Assembly (NCBI GenBank): GCA_964505305.1
Contig: CAZDHE010000022.1
Coordinates: forward strand, 1 to 13,795
From: JAXHLG01 sp964505305
Lineage (GTDB): Bacteria > Patescibacteriota > Minisyncoccia > Moranbacterales > DUUL01
Length of the DNA: 13,795 nucleotides
Direction of reading: 5' to 3'
The translations under genes and the position numbers were made by a program. The notes under the pieces are model-generated. The model saw only the letters and a program-made list of their open reading frames with translations. It did not search any database and was not told the DNA's origin. This document shows positions 1 through 7,258 of the stretch, piece by piece; the stretch's first letter is position 1; every line of letters begins with the position of its first letter.

Positions 1-1
1 T

Positions 2-1657
2 ATAAAAAATCGCGACAAAATCGACTTAGACAAAGAAAAAGAGGAAGAAGAAAAAGAGGGGCAAAAAAATCCTCCCGAGGAAAACGTAATAATAAAATTA
101 TTTAAAAAACAGAAGAATCTGATCGTTGTTTTTCTTGTCTTTGTCATCTTTTTGACAGCTCGATTTTTAATGTTTAGCTTCTCAGGAGGCCCCCCTGATG
201 AATACTTCCACATACTCAGTGGTATTGACTTATTTCAAAATGGAAAATTGCCTAATTTAACTGAAAGAGCCGATGGAGTGGAGTATACTCGAGGAATATA
301 CATCTCCTTTCTAGTTGGTTTATTCTTTTCTATTTTTGGAAAATCAATTTTTATAGCCAAGATGATTCCCATACTTCTCGGATCTGCAGTTTTTTGGTTA
401 AGTTACCATATTTTGAAAAAACTGGAATTATCCAGATTAGCAATATATTTCTGTCTACTTGCCCTCTCCATGCACTCTGTAATCATTTTCAATCATTTTT
501 ATATCAGAGGATATATTTTTATTGAATTCTCTTTAATTTTTCTTGTTTTTCTTTTTCTTGAACTAAACAAATCTCTGGAAACAAAAAAAATATTTAAAAA
601 TATTTATCTTTTTATCTTAATTTTATTAATAAATTTTGTTTGTTTCTATTTTGGAAATGACCGAACAATCTATATAATACCATTCTCTTCATTATTAGGA
701 GCCATTTATATTTATTTATTCAAGCCTTACTCTTCTTTTAATTTTAAAAATAAAAATTTTCCACTTTCAGGAATATTAAACCTACCTCTTAAAAAGAAAG
801 GAGGTTTAATTTTTTGTTTTTTTCTATCAATGGCAATTATTTTTTATTCAGAAATAAACAAAAAATTAAACCTCCTTTTAAATGGAGGGTCTCCCACAAA
901 ACAAGGACATTACAACTTTGAAGATCTATTTTTAGAGTTAAACTTCTTCTTTTTTATTTTTATCACTCTTGGCTTATCAACATTATTCACAAAAGGAGAG
1001 TTCTCAAAAAAACTGTTTTTTGCATTAACATTGCCTCTTTTTATGCTTCATGCAATCTCAAGTCAAGAACAGCAAGTCGTCAGAGGAATGATGTATCTAT
1101 TGCCTTCATTTTTTATTGGCTCTGCTATCGGCTTAGACATCCTTGTTAAAAAAATAAAATTACCTACAACAGCTTTCATCGTAATTCTCTCAATTGGATT
1201 ATTCGCAACATTAAAAGTTAATTATAATTTCATTTTTAAACAAGGTTATCCAGCAATAAAAAACGAAATTGGATATCATGAATATTCTAAATTTTATAAC
1301 TACCTAAAAAATAACTATGGCAGTTATAAAAATATAATAGTCAATTATAACAGTCAAAAACAAGCTTTTTATAATTTTTCTTTTGACTACAAATTGGATT
1401 TCCAAGGGGCTCTTGAAAATTCAAAAAACCATTATACAAGCAAGGAAAAGAACACAAAAAAAGAAAGGTATACCAACACCTCCGTAATAAGCGAAAAAAA
1501 ATTTTTCTATAACCTTTCAAAAAACAACAAGGTCTGTCTATCATTGAAACCATATTCAAGGGAGCGCTTCCTGGATAAAGAAAGCTGGGATTTTATAAAA
1601 GAAAATTTCAATTTAAAACAAGAATTTAAAGGTTTTACAATATACTGTAATAATTAA
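2..1657 (+). CDS. GT-C fold membrane glycosyltransferase (GT39/PMT-like), 5' end outside window
   Basis: Probable integral-membrane glycosyltransferase using a polyprenyl-phosphate sugar donor. The first apparent start is a TTG at 152, but the frame is open back to base 2 with no stop. Those extra codons encode a Lys/Glu-rich cytoplasmic tail followed by the first half of a membrane helix (around nt 119-175), so the true start lies upstream of the window. Just after this helix comes a PPDEYFH motif (nt 194-211); an Asp-Glu in the first outer loop is the catalytic signature of GT39/ArnT/PMT-like enzymes. Around ten hydrophobic segments follow to about nt 1230, including an FYIRGY motif (nt 497-514), then a soluble C-terminal domain of about 140 residues. 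The gene is convergent with the operon and shares its last three bases with the neighbour's stop. It contains a strong inverted repeat at 797-878. The family is fairly clear; donor and acceptor cannot be read. Confidence 0.75.
   Translation: MKNRDKIDLDKEKEEEEKEGQKNPPEENVIIKLFKKQKNLIVVFLVFVIFLTARFLMFSFSGGPPDEYFHILSGIDLFQNGKLPNLTERADGVEYTRGIYISFLVGLFFSIFGKSIFIAKMIPILLGSAVFWLSYHILKKLELSRLAIYFCLLALSMHSVIIFNHFYIRGYIFIEFSLIFLVFLFLELNKSLETKKIFKNIYLFILILLINFVCFYFGNDRTIYIIPFSSLLGAIYIYLFKPYSSFNFKNKNFPLSGILNLPLKKKGGLIFCFFLSMAIIFYSEINKKLNLLLNGGSPTKQGHYNFEDLFLELNFFFFIFITLGLSTLFTKGEFSKKLFFALTLPLFMLHAISSQEQQVVRGMMYLLPSFFIGSAIGLDILVKKIKLPTTAFIVILSIGLFATLKVNYNFIFKQGYPAIKNEIGYHEYSKFYNYLKNNYGSYKNIIVNYNSQKQAFYNFSFDYKLDFQGALENSKNHYTSKEKNTKKERYTNTSVISEKKFFYNLSKNNKVCLSLKPYSRERFLDKESWDFIKENFNLKQEFKGFTIYCNN
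797..878. repeat. Long inverted repeat inside the GT-C gene
   Basis: Bases 797-825 and 850-878 are reverse complements over 29 nt with a single mismatch (base 820 against 855); 797-819 pairs perfectly with 856-878. The loop is 24 nt (826-849). The stem core includes AAAGGAGGTTTAA and its complement. It lies wholly in coding sequence, specifying a Lys-Gly-Gly turn, a membrane helix and a Lys-Lys-Leu stretch. There is no U-run after the right arm, so it does not look like an intrinsic terminator. The plus-strand left arm contains a perfect Shine-Dalgarno-like AAGGAGGT, but no start codon sits at a suitable distance. Confidence 0.8.
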
Positions 1658-2910
1658 ATCTGATTCTCAGAAAGCAAGTTCTGATAAAATTGCATATACT
1701 TTTTTACTACGATATCTTCACCAAAATTTGTCTCCACTTTTTCTCTTGCATTTTTTTGAATTCGTTCATCCCATCCTCTCTCCAAGACCCACTCGATTCC
1801 CCTTGCAAGATCTTTTGCGTTTTTATGTTCAGATAGGTAGCCATTATTTTTGTGATCAACTATACCCCTTAATCCGCTGGAATCAAAGCAAGCCACGGGA
1901 GCTCCACACCCAAGAGATTCAGAGGCAGTTTGTCCAAAAGCTTCCTGCAAAGAAGGAACCACCATTACATCACACGCAGAATATAATTCAGCAAGCTTTT
2001 TCTCACTATTAATATTCCCTAAATAGTTTATCCTGGTCTCAATCCCTAAATCTAACTCCTCTTTATTGCCAAAAACCACCACTTCTTTACTCTTTAAATC
2101 AATTTCCTTGAGAGCTTCGCAAAGATATTCAAAGCCCTTGTTTTTATCCTTGGTGGCGTTCATTGCCCCAAAAAGAATCAATTTTTTATCTTGAGGTAAA
2201 TTATTTTTTTCTCTTGCCTTTTTCTTGGGATAAGGTTTGAATATATTTAAGTCTATTGGGTTGGGAATTACTTGAACATCTTTGTTTTTCAACAATAAAC
2301 TTTTTTTAGCGCAATCGGCTAGCCAGTCACTGGGGCAAGTAACATAAAAATCAACCTCTTTGAAAATCTGGCTTTTTCTTTCAAAATTTCGTTCAATTAA
2401 ATCCAGCTTACTTTCCGAATTTAATTTGGGGCATTTCTTGCATTTGTATTTGTATTTTTCACATTCATAAGGAATATGGCACCCTCCCGTAAAACACCAA
2501 GAATCGTGCAAGGTCCACACAATCGGTTTGCCTAGCTTTGCTATTTTTTTCAGATCTCTAATTGAAACAAAACCCCCATTTATCCAATGTAGATGGATAA
2601 TATCCGGATCAATTTTTTTTATTTTTCTAATTAAAAAAGGATTTGGAAGCCAATTCAAACTCAGGGGCGTTTTTTCTCGGTTAGGATACCAAATCCTGAA
2701 AGGTAAATAATCAATTTTCCCTCTTAGGTAATTAATCCCTCTATAAAACAAATTATTTTTCGCTCCAATGATAAATTTACCATCACTTTGTTTTCGCTGA
2801 ACTAACATCCAAGAATCAACTCTCGCTTTTCGCAACCCATTATGCAACCTATTCGCCGCCTTTGCAGCGCCTCCGGAAACATCATTGGTATTTATATGTA
2901 AAATTTTCAT
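1654..2910 (-). CDS. GT4 glycosyltransferase, WcaC-like
   Basis: Retaining, nucleotide-sugar-dependent glycosyltransferase of the GT-B fold, expected at the cytoplasmic membrane face. The 418 residues are a normal GT4 length. The N-terminal domain opens with the first Rossmann strand and an SGGA loop (residues 12-15). LHDSWCFTGGCH (134-145) starts a cysteine cluster (C139, C144, C150, C157, C160) of the kind found in WcaC-like colanic-acid transferases. The linker has NPID (217-220). The donor-binding domain carries the EX7E motif as E323 and E331 (EAFGQTASE). The ATG at 2910 overlaps the upstream sulfotransferase-like gene as ATGA, so translation is probably coupled. It is the last gene of the leftward operon, and its stop overlaps the stop of the opposing GT-C gene. 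Sugar specificity is unknown. Confidence 0.9.
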   Translation of the reverse strand: MKILHINTNDVSGGAAKAANRLHNGLRKARVDSWMLVQRKQSDGKFIIGAKNNLFYRGINYLRGKIDYLPFRIWYPNREKTPLSLNWLPNPFLIRKIKKIDPDIIHLHWINGGFVSIRDLKKIAKLGKPIVWTLHDSWCFTGGCHIPYECEKYKYKCKKCPKLNSESKLDLIERNFERKSQIFKEVDFYVTCPSDWLADCAKKSLLLKNKDVQVIPNPIDLNIFKPYPKKKAREKNNLPQDKKLILFGAMNATKDKNKGFEYLCEALKEIDLKSKEVVVFGNKEELDLGIETRINYLGNINSEKKLAELYSACDVMVVPSLQEAFGQTASESLGCGAPVACFDSSGLRGIVDHKNNGYLSEHKNAKDLARGIEWVLERGWDERIQKNAREKVETNFGEDIVVKKYMQFYQNLLSENQI

Positions 2911-3569
2911 CTTCTACTATACAACAAAAAATTAAAAATTTCTTCACTTATAATATTGTTGATTTGAGTTTTTTCTTTTTTGGTTAAGTCATTTAGGTAG
3001 AGCTCTTTTAAATAATATTCTCTCTTTTTATTAGAAAAATTTTTAGACTGCGGAACCTTTCTTATGCTTTTTTTCAACCAGCTACTAAACAAATTATTTT
3101 CAAAATTAAACTTTCTTTTAAGAATATCCAACTCCCTATTTGAATCTTTCAACAAATCAACATATCTTACAAAGTGTATCTTGTTAGTTTCCGCTGAAAA
3201 ATCGATCCATTTTTTATAAAATAATTCATACTCCTCAATATAATGATGATCAACCCTCTTCCAATTACATTTTTTGGCCCAATTTTTATAACTCAGCAAC
3301 CAACTATAAGGATCTTTGGAGATCACCAAAATACAATCCGGCACTAACCCAATTTTTCTCTCAAAATCACTATAGCTATAAATTTTTAAATCATTTGCAT
3401 AATTTTCTTCGGGTATCTTCCTTTTATCATCATACAAGCGAAAATGCTTCTGGAGAGGTGAGCTTCTCTCTTTATTATTATTCAAAACACAAACCCTAAA
3501 ACTCTTCTTAATTAAAGATTCAAGATAATTAGTACCACTTCTTTGAAGCCCATAAATTAAAACATTCAT
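2907..3569 (-). CDS. P-loop sulfotransferase-like protein
   Basis: Probable PAPS-dependent sulfotransferase, or a related P-loop protein, acting on a glycan. I chose the ATG at 3569 (220 residues), which follows the upstream stop by 2 nt; a longer version would need a TTG at 3581. The protein opens on a beta strand and phosphate loop, GLQRSGTNYLES, that matches the 5'-phosphosulfate loop of sulfotransferases. A second motif, SKDPYSWLLS, lies where the 3'-phosphate-binding segment (usually Arg-Asp/Asn-Pro then Ser) is expected; lysine replaces the usual arginine. The rest is Lys/Asn-rich and helical, with no signal peptide or membrane segment. It sits between two glycosyltransferases, and its stop overlaps the next gene as ATGA. 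The family call rests on two motifs only; a P-loop protein of other function is possible. Confidence 0.6.
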   Translation of the reverse strand: MNVLIYGLQRSGTNYLESLIKKSFRVCVLNNNKERSSPLQKHFRLYDDKRKIPEENYANDLKIYSYSDFERKIGLVPDCILVISKDPYSWLLSYKNWAKKCNWKRVDHHYIEEYELFYKKWIDFSAETNKIHFVRYVDLLKDSNRELDILKRKFNFENNLFSSWLKKSIRKVPQSKNFSNKKREYYLKELYLNDLTKKEKTQINNIISEEIFNFLLYSRR

Positions 3570-3571
3570 AT

Positions 3572-4483
3572 TCAAAAGCAATTACTTTTTAGCATTAATT
3601 TAACCTTCTTGAGAATATTTTCTTTGTAAATCTTCCTAAAATTATTCATCATTTCTTTACTAACTCTAATTTCTTTAGGCAAAATCAACTCTTTTTTTCG
3701 GTTTAAATAATCATTTTTAAACTTATTTCTCTTTGTTTTCCCACAATGCACCCCGCTTCCGTCGTACCCGATATTGTCAACATAAGAAACAACTGGATAA
3801 ACACAATAAGCATTATTTTTAAAATGAGTATGGCACCAACGTATAGCCCAAGAATCAATTTCTCCGTTCATTTGCCTGATTAGCATTTTTGACATATCCT
3901 CCCCACCCTGGTTAAATTTTTTTTGCAAATCTTTATTTTTCAAAAATTCATTAAAATCCCTCACCTTCCAATCCGCTTTTTCCCATCTATCTTTCCAAGT
4001 CGCCCAGCCCCAACTGGCAGCTCTTGGGTTAAAATAAATATCATAAGGATAGTTTTTAGGAATTTTCATCAAACTCAAAGGGTGGTTATACCCGGAAATT
4101 GAAAATACTTTTTTTTCATCCTCATAGCTCTCAAGCATTGAATTCATATATTCTAAAAAGCTTGGAGAGGTAATTAAATCATCTTCCAGAACTACGACCT
4201 TGCCATGCTCTTCAACAACCTCGGTTACTCCATCAATGACAGAATTAGCTAGACCTTGGTTCTTGTCCCTTTCAATAATTTCAATATCTTTGAATCCTTT
4301 TGTGCCCCTGATGACTTTCCTCACCTCCTGCACTTCTTTTTTGTCTTCCCCGCCTTTAAATCCATCGGAAAAAATAAAAAGCTTGCTCTTTTCTGCTAAA
4401 GCGTTTTTATTTAAGGCATCTAAAGTTTTTCTTGTATGCCAAGGACGATTATATGTAAATAAGACAATCGGGGTTAGAGTCAT
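3572..4483 (-). CDS. Glycosyltransferase, GT-A fold with EDD motif
   Basis: Putative nucleotide-sugar glycosyltransferase of 303 residues. It starts with TPIVLFTYNRPWHTRKTLDAL (residues 4-24), the usual opening of GT-A enzymes. It then has an FSDG strand (38-41), a RDKNQGLANS segment (72-81), and the metal-binding LEDDL (99-103), EDD taking the place of DXD. Later segments RAASWGWATW (154-163) and the Gly-rich DGSGVHC (241-247) are familiar from bacterial sugar transferases distantly resembling GNT-I-type enzymes; a match to GT13 is not claimed. No membrane helix is seen, so the enzyme should be cytosolic or peripheral. The ATG at 4483 overlaps the upstream GT2 as ATGA. Donor and acceptor are unknown. 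Confidence 0.82.
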   Translation of the reverse strand: MTLTPIVLFTYNRPWHTRKTLDALNKNALAEKSKLFIFSDGFKGGEDKKEVQEVRKVIRGTKGFKDIEIIERDKNQGLANSVIDGVTEVVEEHGKVVVLEDDLITSPSFLEYMNSMLESYEDEKKVFSISGYNHPLSLMKIPKNYPYDIYFNPRAASWGWATWKDRWEKADWKVRDFNEFLKNKDLQKKFNQGGEDMSKMLIRQMNGEIDSWAIRWCHTHFKNNAYCVYPVVSYVDNIGYDGSGVHCGKTKRNKFKNDYLNRKKELILPKEIRVSKEMMNNFRKIYKENILKKVKLMLKSNCF

Positions 4484-5376
4484 TTTTTTTTATTTAATAT
4501 ATATAGTCTTAACATTGAATAGTTTTTCAAAATTTTTATCCACCAAACAAAAAAATACCTTTCAAAAATACTAAATCTTTCATCTTTCCAATTAATCTTC
4601 ATTGGAGGTATAAAAATTTCAAAAAATAGATTACCTATTTTGAATTTTGAAAATCTTCCAGGGTAAAGTTTCCTTAAGTCATGGTGCCCCCTGCTTACTC
4701 TGTCAATTTTTTTAACCAGTTTACTGTAACCCCTGGGCGGATGAAAAACTTTTACTTTTTCATTGAATTTTTGTAAAAAATTAGCTCTTTTCACTCTATC
4801 TCCAAACTCCAAATCCCCAGAAGATCTTAGTCTACAATCAAAACCCCCGATTTCTTCAAATACCTCGCGCTTAACAAATAAATTTGCTGTTGGCAAGAAA
4901 TTATTTCTTTTTAGATATTTTTCTACCGGAAATGAATGGAAAATCTCATATGAATCTGCAAGAGTGTCACTTGTAGATTTATTCATAATAATAGGGCCTC
5001 CAACATAATCATTTTCAGGAAAAGAATTTGCCCCTTCTGAAAGCCAACTGGAGTCAACTTCAATATCAGCATCTACAAAAACAATTATTTCTCCTCTCGA
5101 CTTCTCAATGCCCTTGTTTCTGGCATTATAAGATCCACCATTCGGAATTATATCTATAATTTTTACACAATGATTTTTACAGACCTCTCTCACATCTTCA
5201 TTACCCCCATCATTAACAACTATAATTTCATAATTTCTTTTCTTAAAAGATGATTTTTTTAATGAATTCAATGTGATACTGATACCTTCAAAGTCTTTAT
5301 ACACGGGTATTACTATGCTTAGAAAACCCTTTTTTTCTCTATACTTAAAGTATATTTTATTATATTCATTCTTCAT
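4480..5376 (-). CDS. GT2 family glycosyltransferase
   Basis: Inverting GT-A glycosyltransferase of 298 residues. SIVIPVYKD (20-28) opens the nucleotide-binding half, followed by VVNDGGNED (53-61), GSYNARNKGI (81-90) and the metal-binding FVDADIEVD (100-108), where D102-A-D104 is the DXD. The acceptor half has NFLPTANLFVKR (159-170), GGFD (177-180) and SGDLEFGDRV (186-195), the usual ED-type catalytic-base region. The C-terminal 60 residues have hydrophobic and basic segments that may sit on the membrane. The ATG start lies 1 nt after the stop of the methyltransferase-toroid gene, and its own stop overlaps the next gene as ATGA. This gene and the one upstream are especially AT-rich. Substrates cannot be told. 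Confidence 0.88.
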   Translation of the reverse strand: MKNEYNKIYFKYREKKGFLSIVIPVYKDFEGISITLNSLKKSSFKKRNYEIIVVNDGGNEDVREVCKNHCVKIIDIIPNGGSYNARNKGIEKSRGEIIVFVDADIEVDSSWLSEGANSFPENDYVGGPIIMNKSTSDTLADSYEIFHSFPVEKYLKRNNFLPTANLFVKREVFEEIGGFDCRLRSSGDLEFGDRVKRANFLQKFNEKVKVFHPPRGYSKLVKKIDRVSRGHHDLRKLYPGRFSKFKIGNLFFEIFIPPMKINWKDERFSIFERYFFVWWIKILKNYSMLRLYILNKKK

Positions 5377-5377
5377 T

Positions 5378-7258
5378 TTAAAACATTATTTCTAAATCAT
5401 TTAATAACGTTGCTTCGCATATTCTAAAAGAAAGTGTTTTTTCGTCATTAGTGTTCTTACTAAGTGTTTTTTTATCAAAATCAAAATTATTTTGAAATTG
5501 CATAGAAATCCAACACTTTTGTTGTTTCTCACTAAGTTCTTTAAATACACTTAATGCATATGCATTTTCAATCCCAGTTAAATTATAACTCATGCAAAAA
5601 TCGTTTTTTCTTATCTTTCTTTTATAAAAATCCTTTTCAATCAAATTTAAGGCCTTCTTAAATTTTCTTTTTCTCCAAAATTTTTTATCTGGGTAATAAT
5701 TATACAACATAGCAAAGCCATAAAGATTGAAGGAATGGTAACCATAAGAAATAATACTATCAGAAAAAAAATTATTTTGCTTTATAATTATTTTTTTGAA
5801 GAATGACAATGCACCACTTTTTTTAAAAAAAGTATGTTTAATAAGACCATTACTATAAATAGAGAAATTATCATTTAGTAAATTTGTAAAAATATCTACC
5901 CTTTTTTTTATTTCGGGATTTAAATGCGATATCTGAGCACCCATTGCAGCAAACCAGAGTTGTTGGTTGAAAGTTTCACATAGTTTTCTTTTTGAAGAAT
6001 TTAAGTTCATAATAAACCACATTCCCCTATCTCTATCAAATTCGTGATTTAAAAAAATTTTTGTAACAGCTTTGGTTATATTCTTATCTTCTATTATTCT
6101 CATTGCATATATTAAAGCCTCTATCGCCCAAGCTTGACCAATTAATCCATTGGCTTTATCTTCATTATTCTTTCTACAATAGAATATCTTACCATATGGT
6201 CTTGACGTTTTGGATAATAAATACTTCACACACTTTCTAGCACCAATTAAAAATTTTGTATCTCCTGTTTTTTGATATGAGAACACGCATAACTTCAAAA
6301 GATTTGAGGTATTCCTAACTGGCGTATCACAATCCAACCACGGACCATTAACGCCAGCCTCGACAGAGCCATTCTTTTTTTGACCTTTAAGAAGTTTATA
6401 AGAAGATTCCACTATTAAATCATGCAAACTATATTTTTTCTTTTTTTTTAATATAATTGTAATTGTATTTATAAAAAAGTTATTAACTATAGGCACTTTG
6501 GAGAGAATAAAGCTTACATTGTTTTTTTTAAATGGAGTCCTGAATAAAACTACTTCAAAACCAGATCTGTCAATGATTTCTTTATATTCTGAATATTTTA
6601 ATTTATTTATGCCTTCATGCACATCAAAGTTCAATTCTTTGCCATGTTTTTTTCTGTAATAATATTTAACCATTTTATTCAAAAAAGAGTCTGGAATAAT
6701 TATATGCATCCAAGGAAAAAAGTGTTGAGGAATTTTTATGTTACTATAATTCTCCATAGCTCTATGAAACCTCCTGTGATCTCCATAACGTGAATAGAAG
6801 AGAGGACCAAAGCTGGCATACAAAATGGCACCATCTTTCATCTTTTCCTGAACCTCCGAGAGAAACCTCTCAAAGTTATAAACATGTTCAAATGTATTCT
6901 GGGAAACAACAATATCAAAAAAATTGTTGTCTAGACCATCCACCTCGGAATTTAAAAAAGATAATTTCTTGGAAACTGAAGGATAAAATTTAGAAACATA
7001 TCGATTTGAAAAATCTATTAGTTCTTTTTCTGTGTCAATTCCCAGAACCTCTTTTGTGTCGCTAAGAGCTATGCTTGTGGACAGTGCTCCTACTCCACTT
7101 CCCACCTCTAAAACTCTCTTTCGTTTTAAGTTAACAGTGTTTCCTCTGAATTTATCCCAGAAATCATTTGTTTTCTGAATTTGTTTATTAAATAGTTCTT
7201 CTTTGGAGATATTTTCCGTTCCATGAATTCTCTTATTCATTTTTTTCCAAAATTTCAT
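5378..7258 (-). CDS. Fusion: SAM methyltransferase plus alpha/alpha-toroid domain
   Basis: Two-domain protein of 626 residues. The N-terminal part (about 1-260) is a class I SAM-dependent methyltransferase: VLEVGSGVGA (49-58) binds SAM, GIDTE (73-77) is the acidic strand, and FDIVVSQNTFEHV (114-126) is the post-II motif. After IIL and five lysines (271-275) the C-terminal part (about 276-626) has repeating helical hairpins, with conserved-looking pieces NGSVE (296-300), NGLIGQAWAIEAL (370-382), ETFNQQLWFAAMG (428-440) and SYGYHSFNLYGFAML (504-518). This pattern resembles the alpha/alpha-barrel of six-hairpin glycosidases, C5-epimerases and AglQ-like glycan proteins; the exact family and activity are not identified. 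No signal peptide is seen, so it should act in the cytosol. The ATG overlaps the flippase stop as ATGA. The junction carries a possible frameshift site. Confidence 0.8.
   Translation of the reverse strand: MKFWKKMNKRIHGTENISKEELFNKQIQKTNDFWDKFRGNTVNLKRKRVLEVGSGVGALSTSIALSDTKEVLGIDTEKELIDFSNRYVSKFYPSVSKKLSFLNSEVDGLDNNFFDIVVSQNTFEHVYNFERFLSEVQEKMKDGAILYASFGPLFYSRYGDHRRFHRAMENYSNIKIPQHFFPWMHIIIPDSFLNKMVKYYYRKKHGKELNFDVHEGINKLKYSEYKEIIDRSGFEVVLFRTPFKKNNVSFILSKVPIVNNFFINTITIILKKKKKYSLHDLIVESSYKLLKGQKKNGSVEAGVNGPWLDCDTPVRNTSNLLKLCVFSYQKTGDTKFLIGARKCVKYLLSKTSRPYGKIFYCRKNNEDKANGLIGQAWAIEALIYAMRIIEDKNITKAVTKIFLNHEFDRDRGMWFIMNLNSSKRKLCETFNQQLWFAAMGAQISHLNPEIKKRVDIFTNLLNDNFSIYSNGLIKHTFFKKSGALSFFKKIIIKQNNFFSDSIISYGYHSFNLYGFAMLYNYYPDKKFWRKRKFKKALNLIEKDFYKRKIRKNDFCMSYNLTGIENAYALSVFKELSEKQQKCWISMQFQNNFDFDKKTLSKNTNDEKTLSFRICEATLLNDLEIMF
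6429..6449 (-). promoter_or_regulatory. Candidate -1 frameshift slippery site (A AAA AAG) with early stop
   Basis: On the coding strand the linker between the two domains of the fusion gene reads A9-G-A6. In the zero frame the codons are TTA AAA AAA AAG AAA AAA TAT, so bases 6446-6440 form A AAA AAG in the same phase as the dnaX slippery heptamer. A -1 slip would add Glu-Lys-Ile and stop at TAG (6431-6429), releasing the methyltransferase domain alone. Transcript slippage on the nine-A run would also leave the frame and stop soon. I saw no convincing stimulatory Shine-Dalgarno or downstream hairpin, and poly-A runs are common in this AT-rich DNA. Confidence 0.35.

Noticed and set aside
884..896. 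Small palindrome GGAG/CTCC next to the long inverted repeat
   Set aside because: Only four to five pairs; likely chance beside the repeat.
1661..1690. Short stem TCAGAA/TTCTGA near the convergent gene ends
   Set aside because: Six base pairs with low GC and no U-run; too weak to call a terminator, and it lies inside the GT4 coding sequence.
2411..2500. Cysteine cluster in the GT4 enzyme as a novel metal site
   Set aside because: The same Cys-rich stretch after the Gly-Gly-Cys-His motif is typical of WcaC-like GT4 enzymes, so it is not new.
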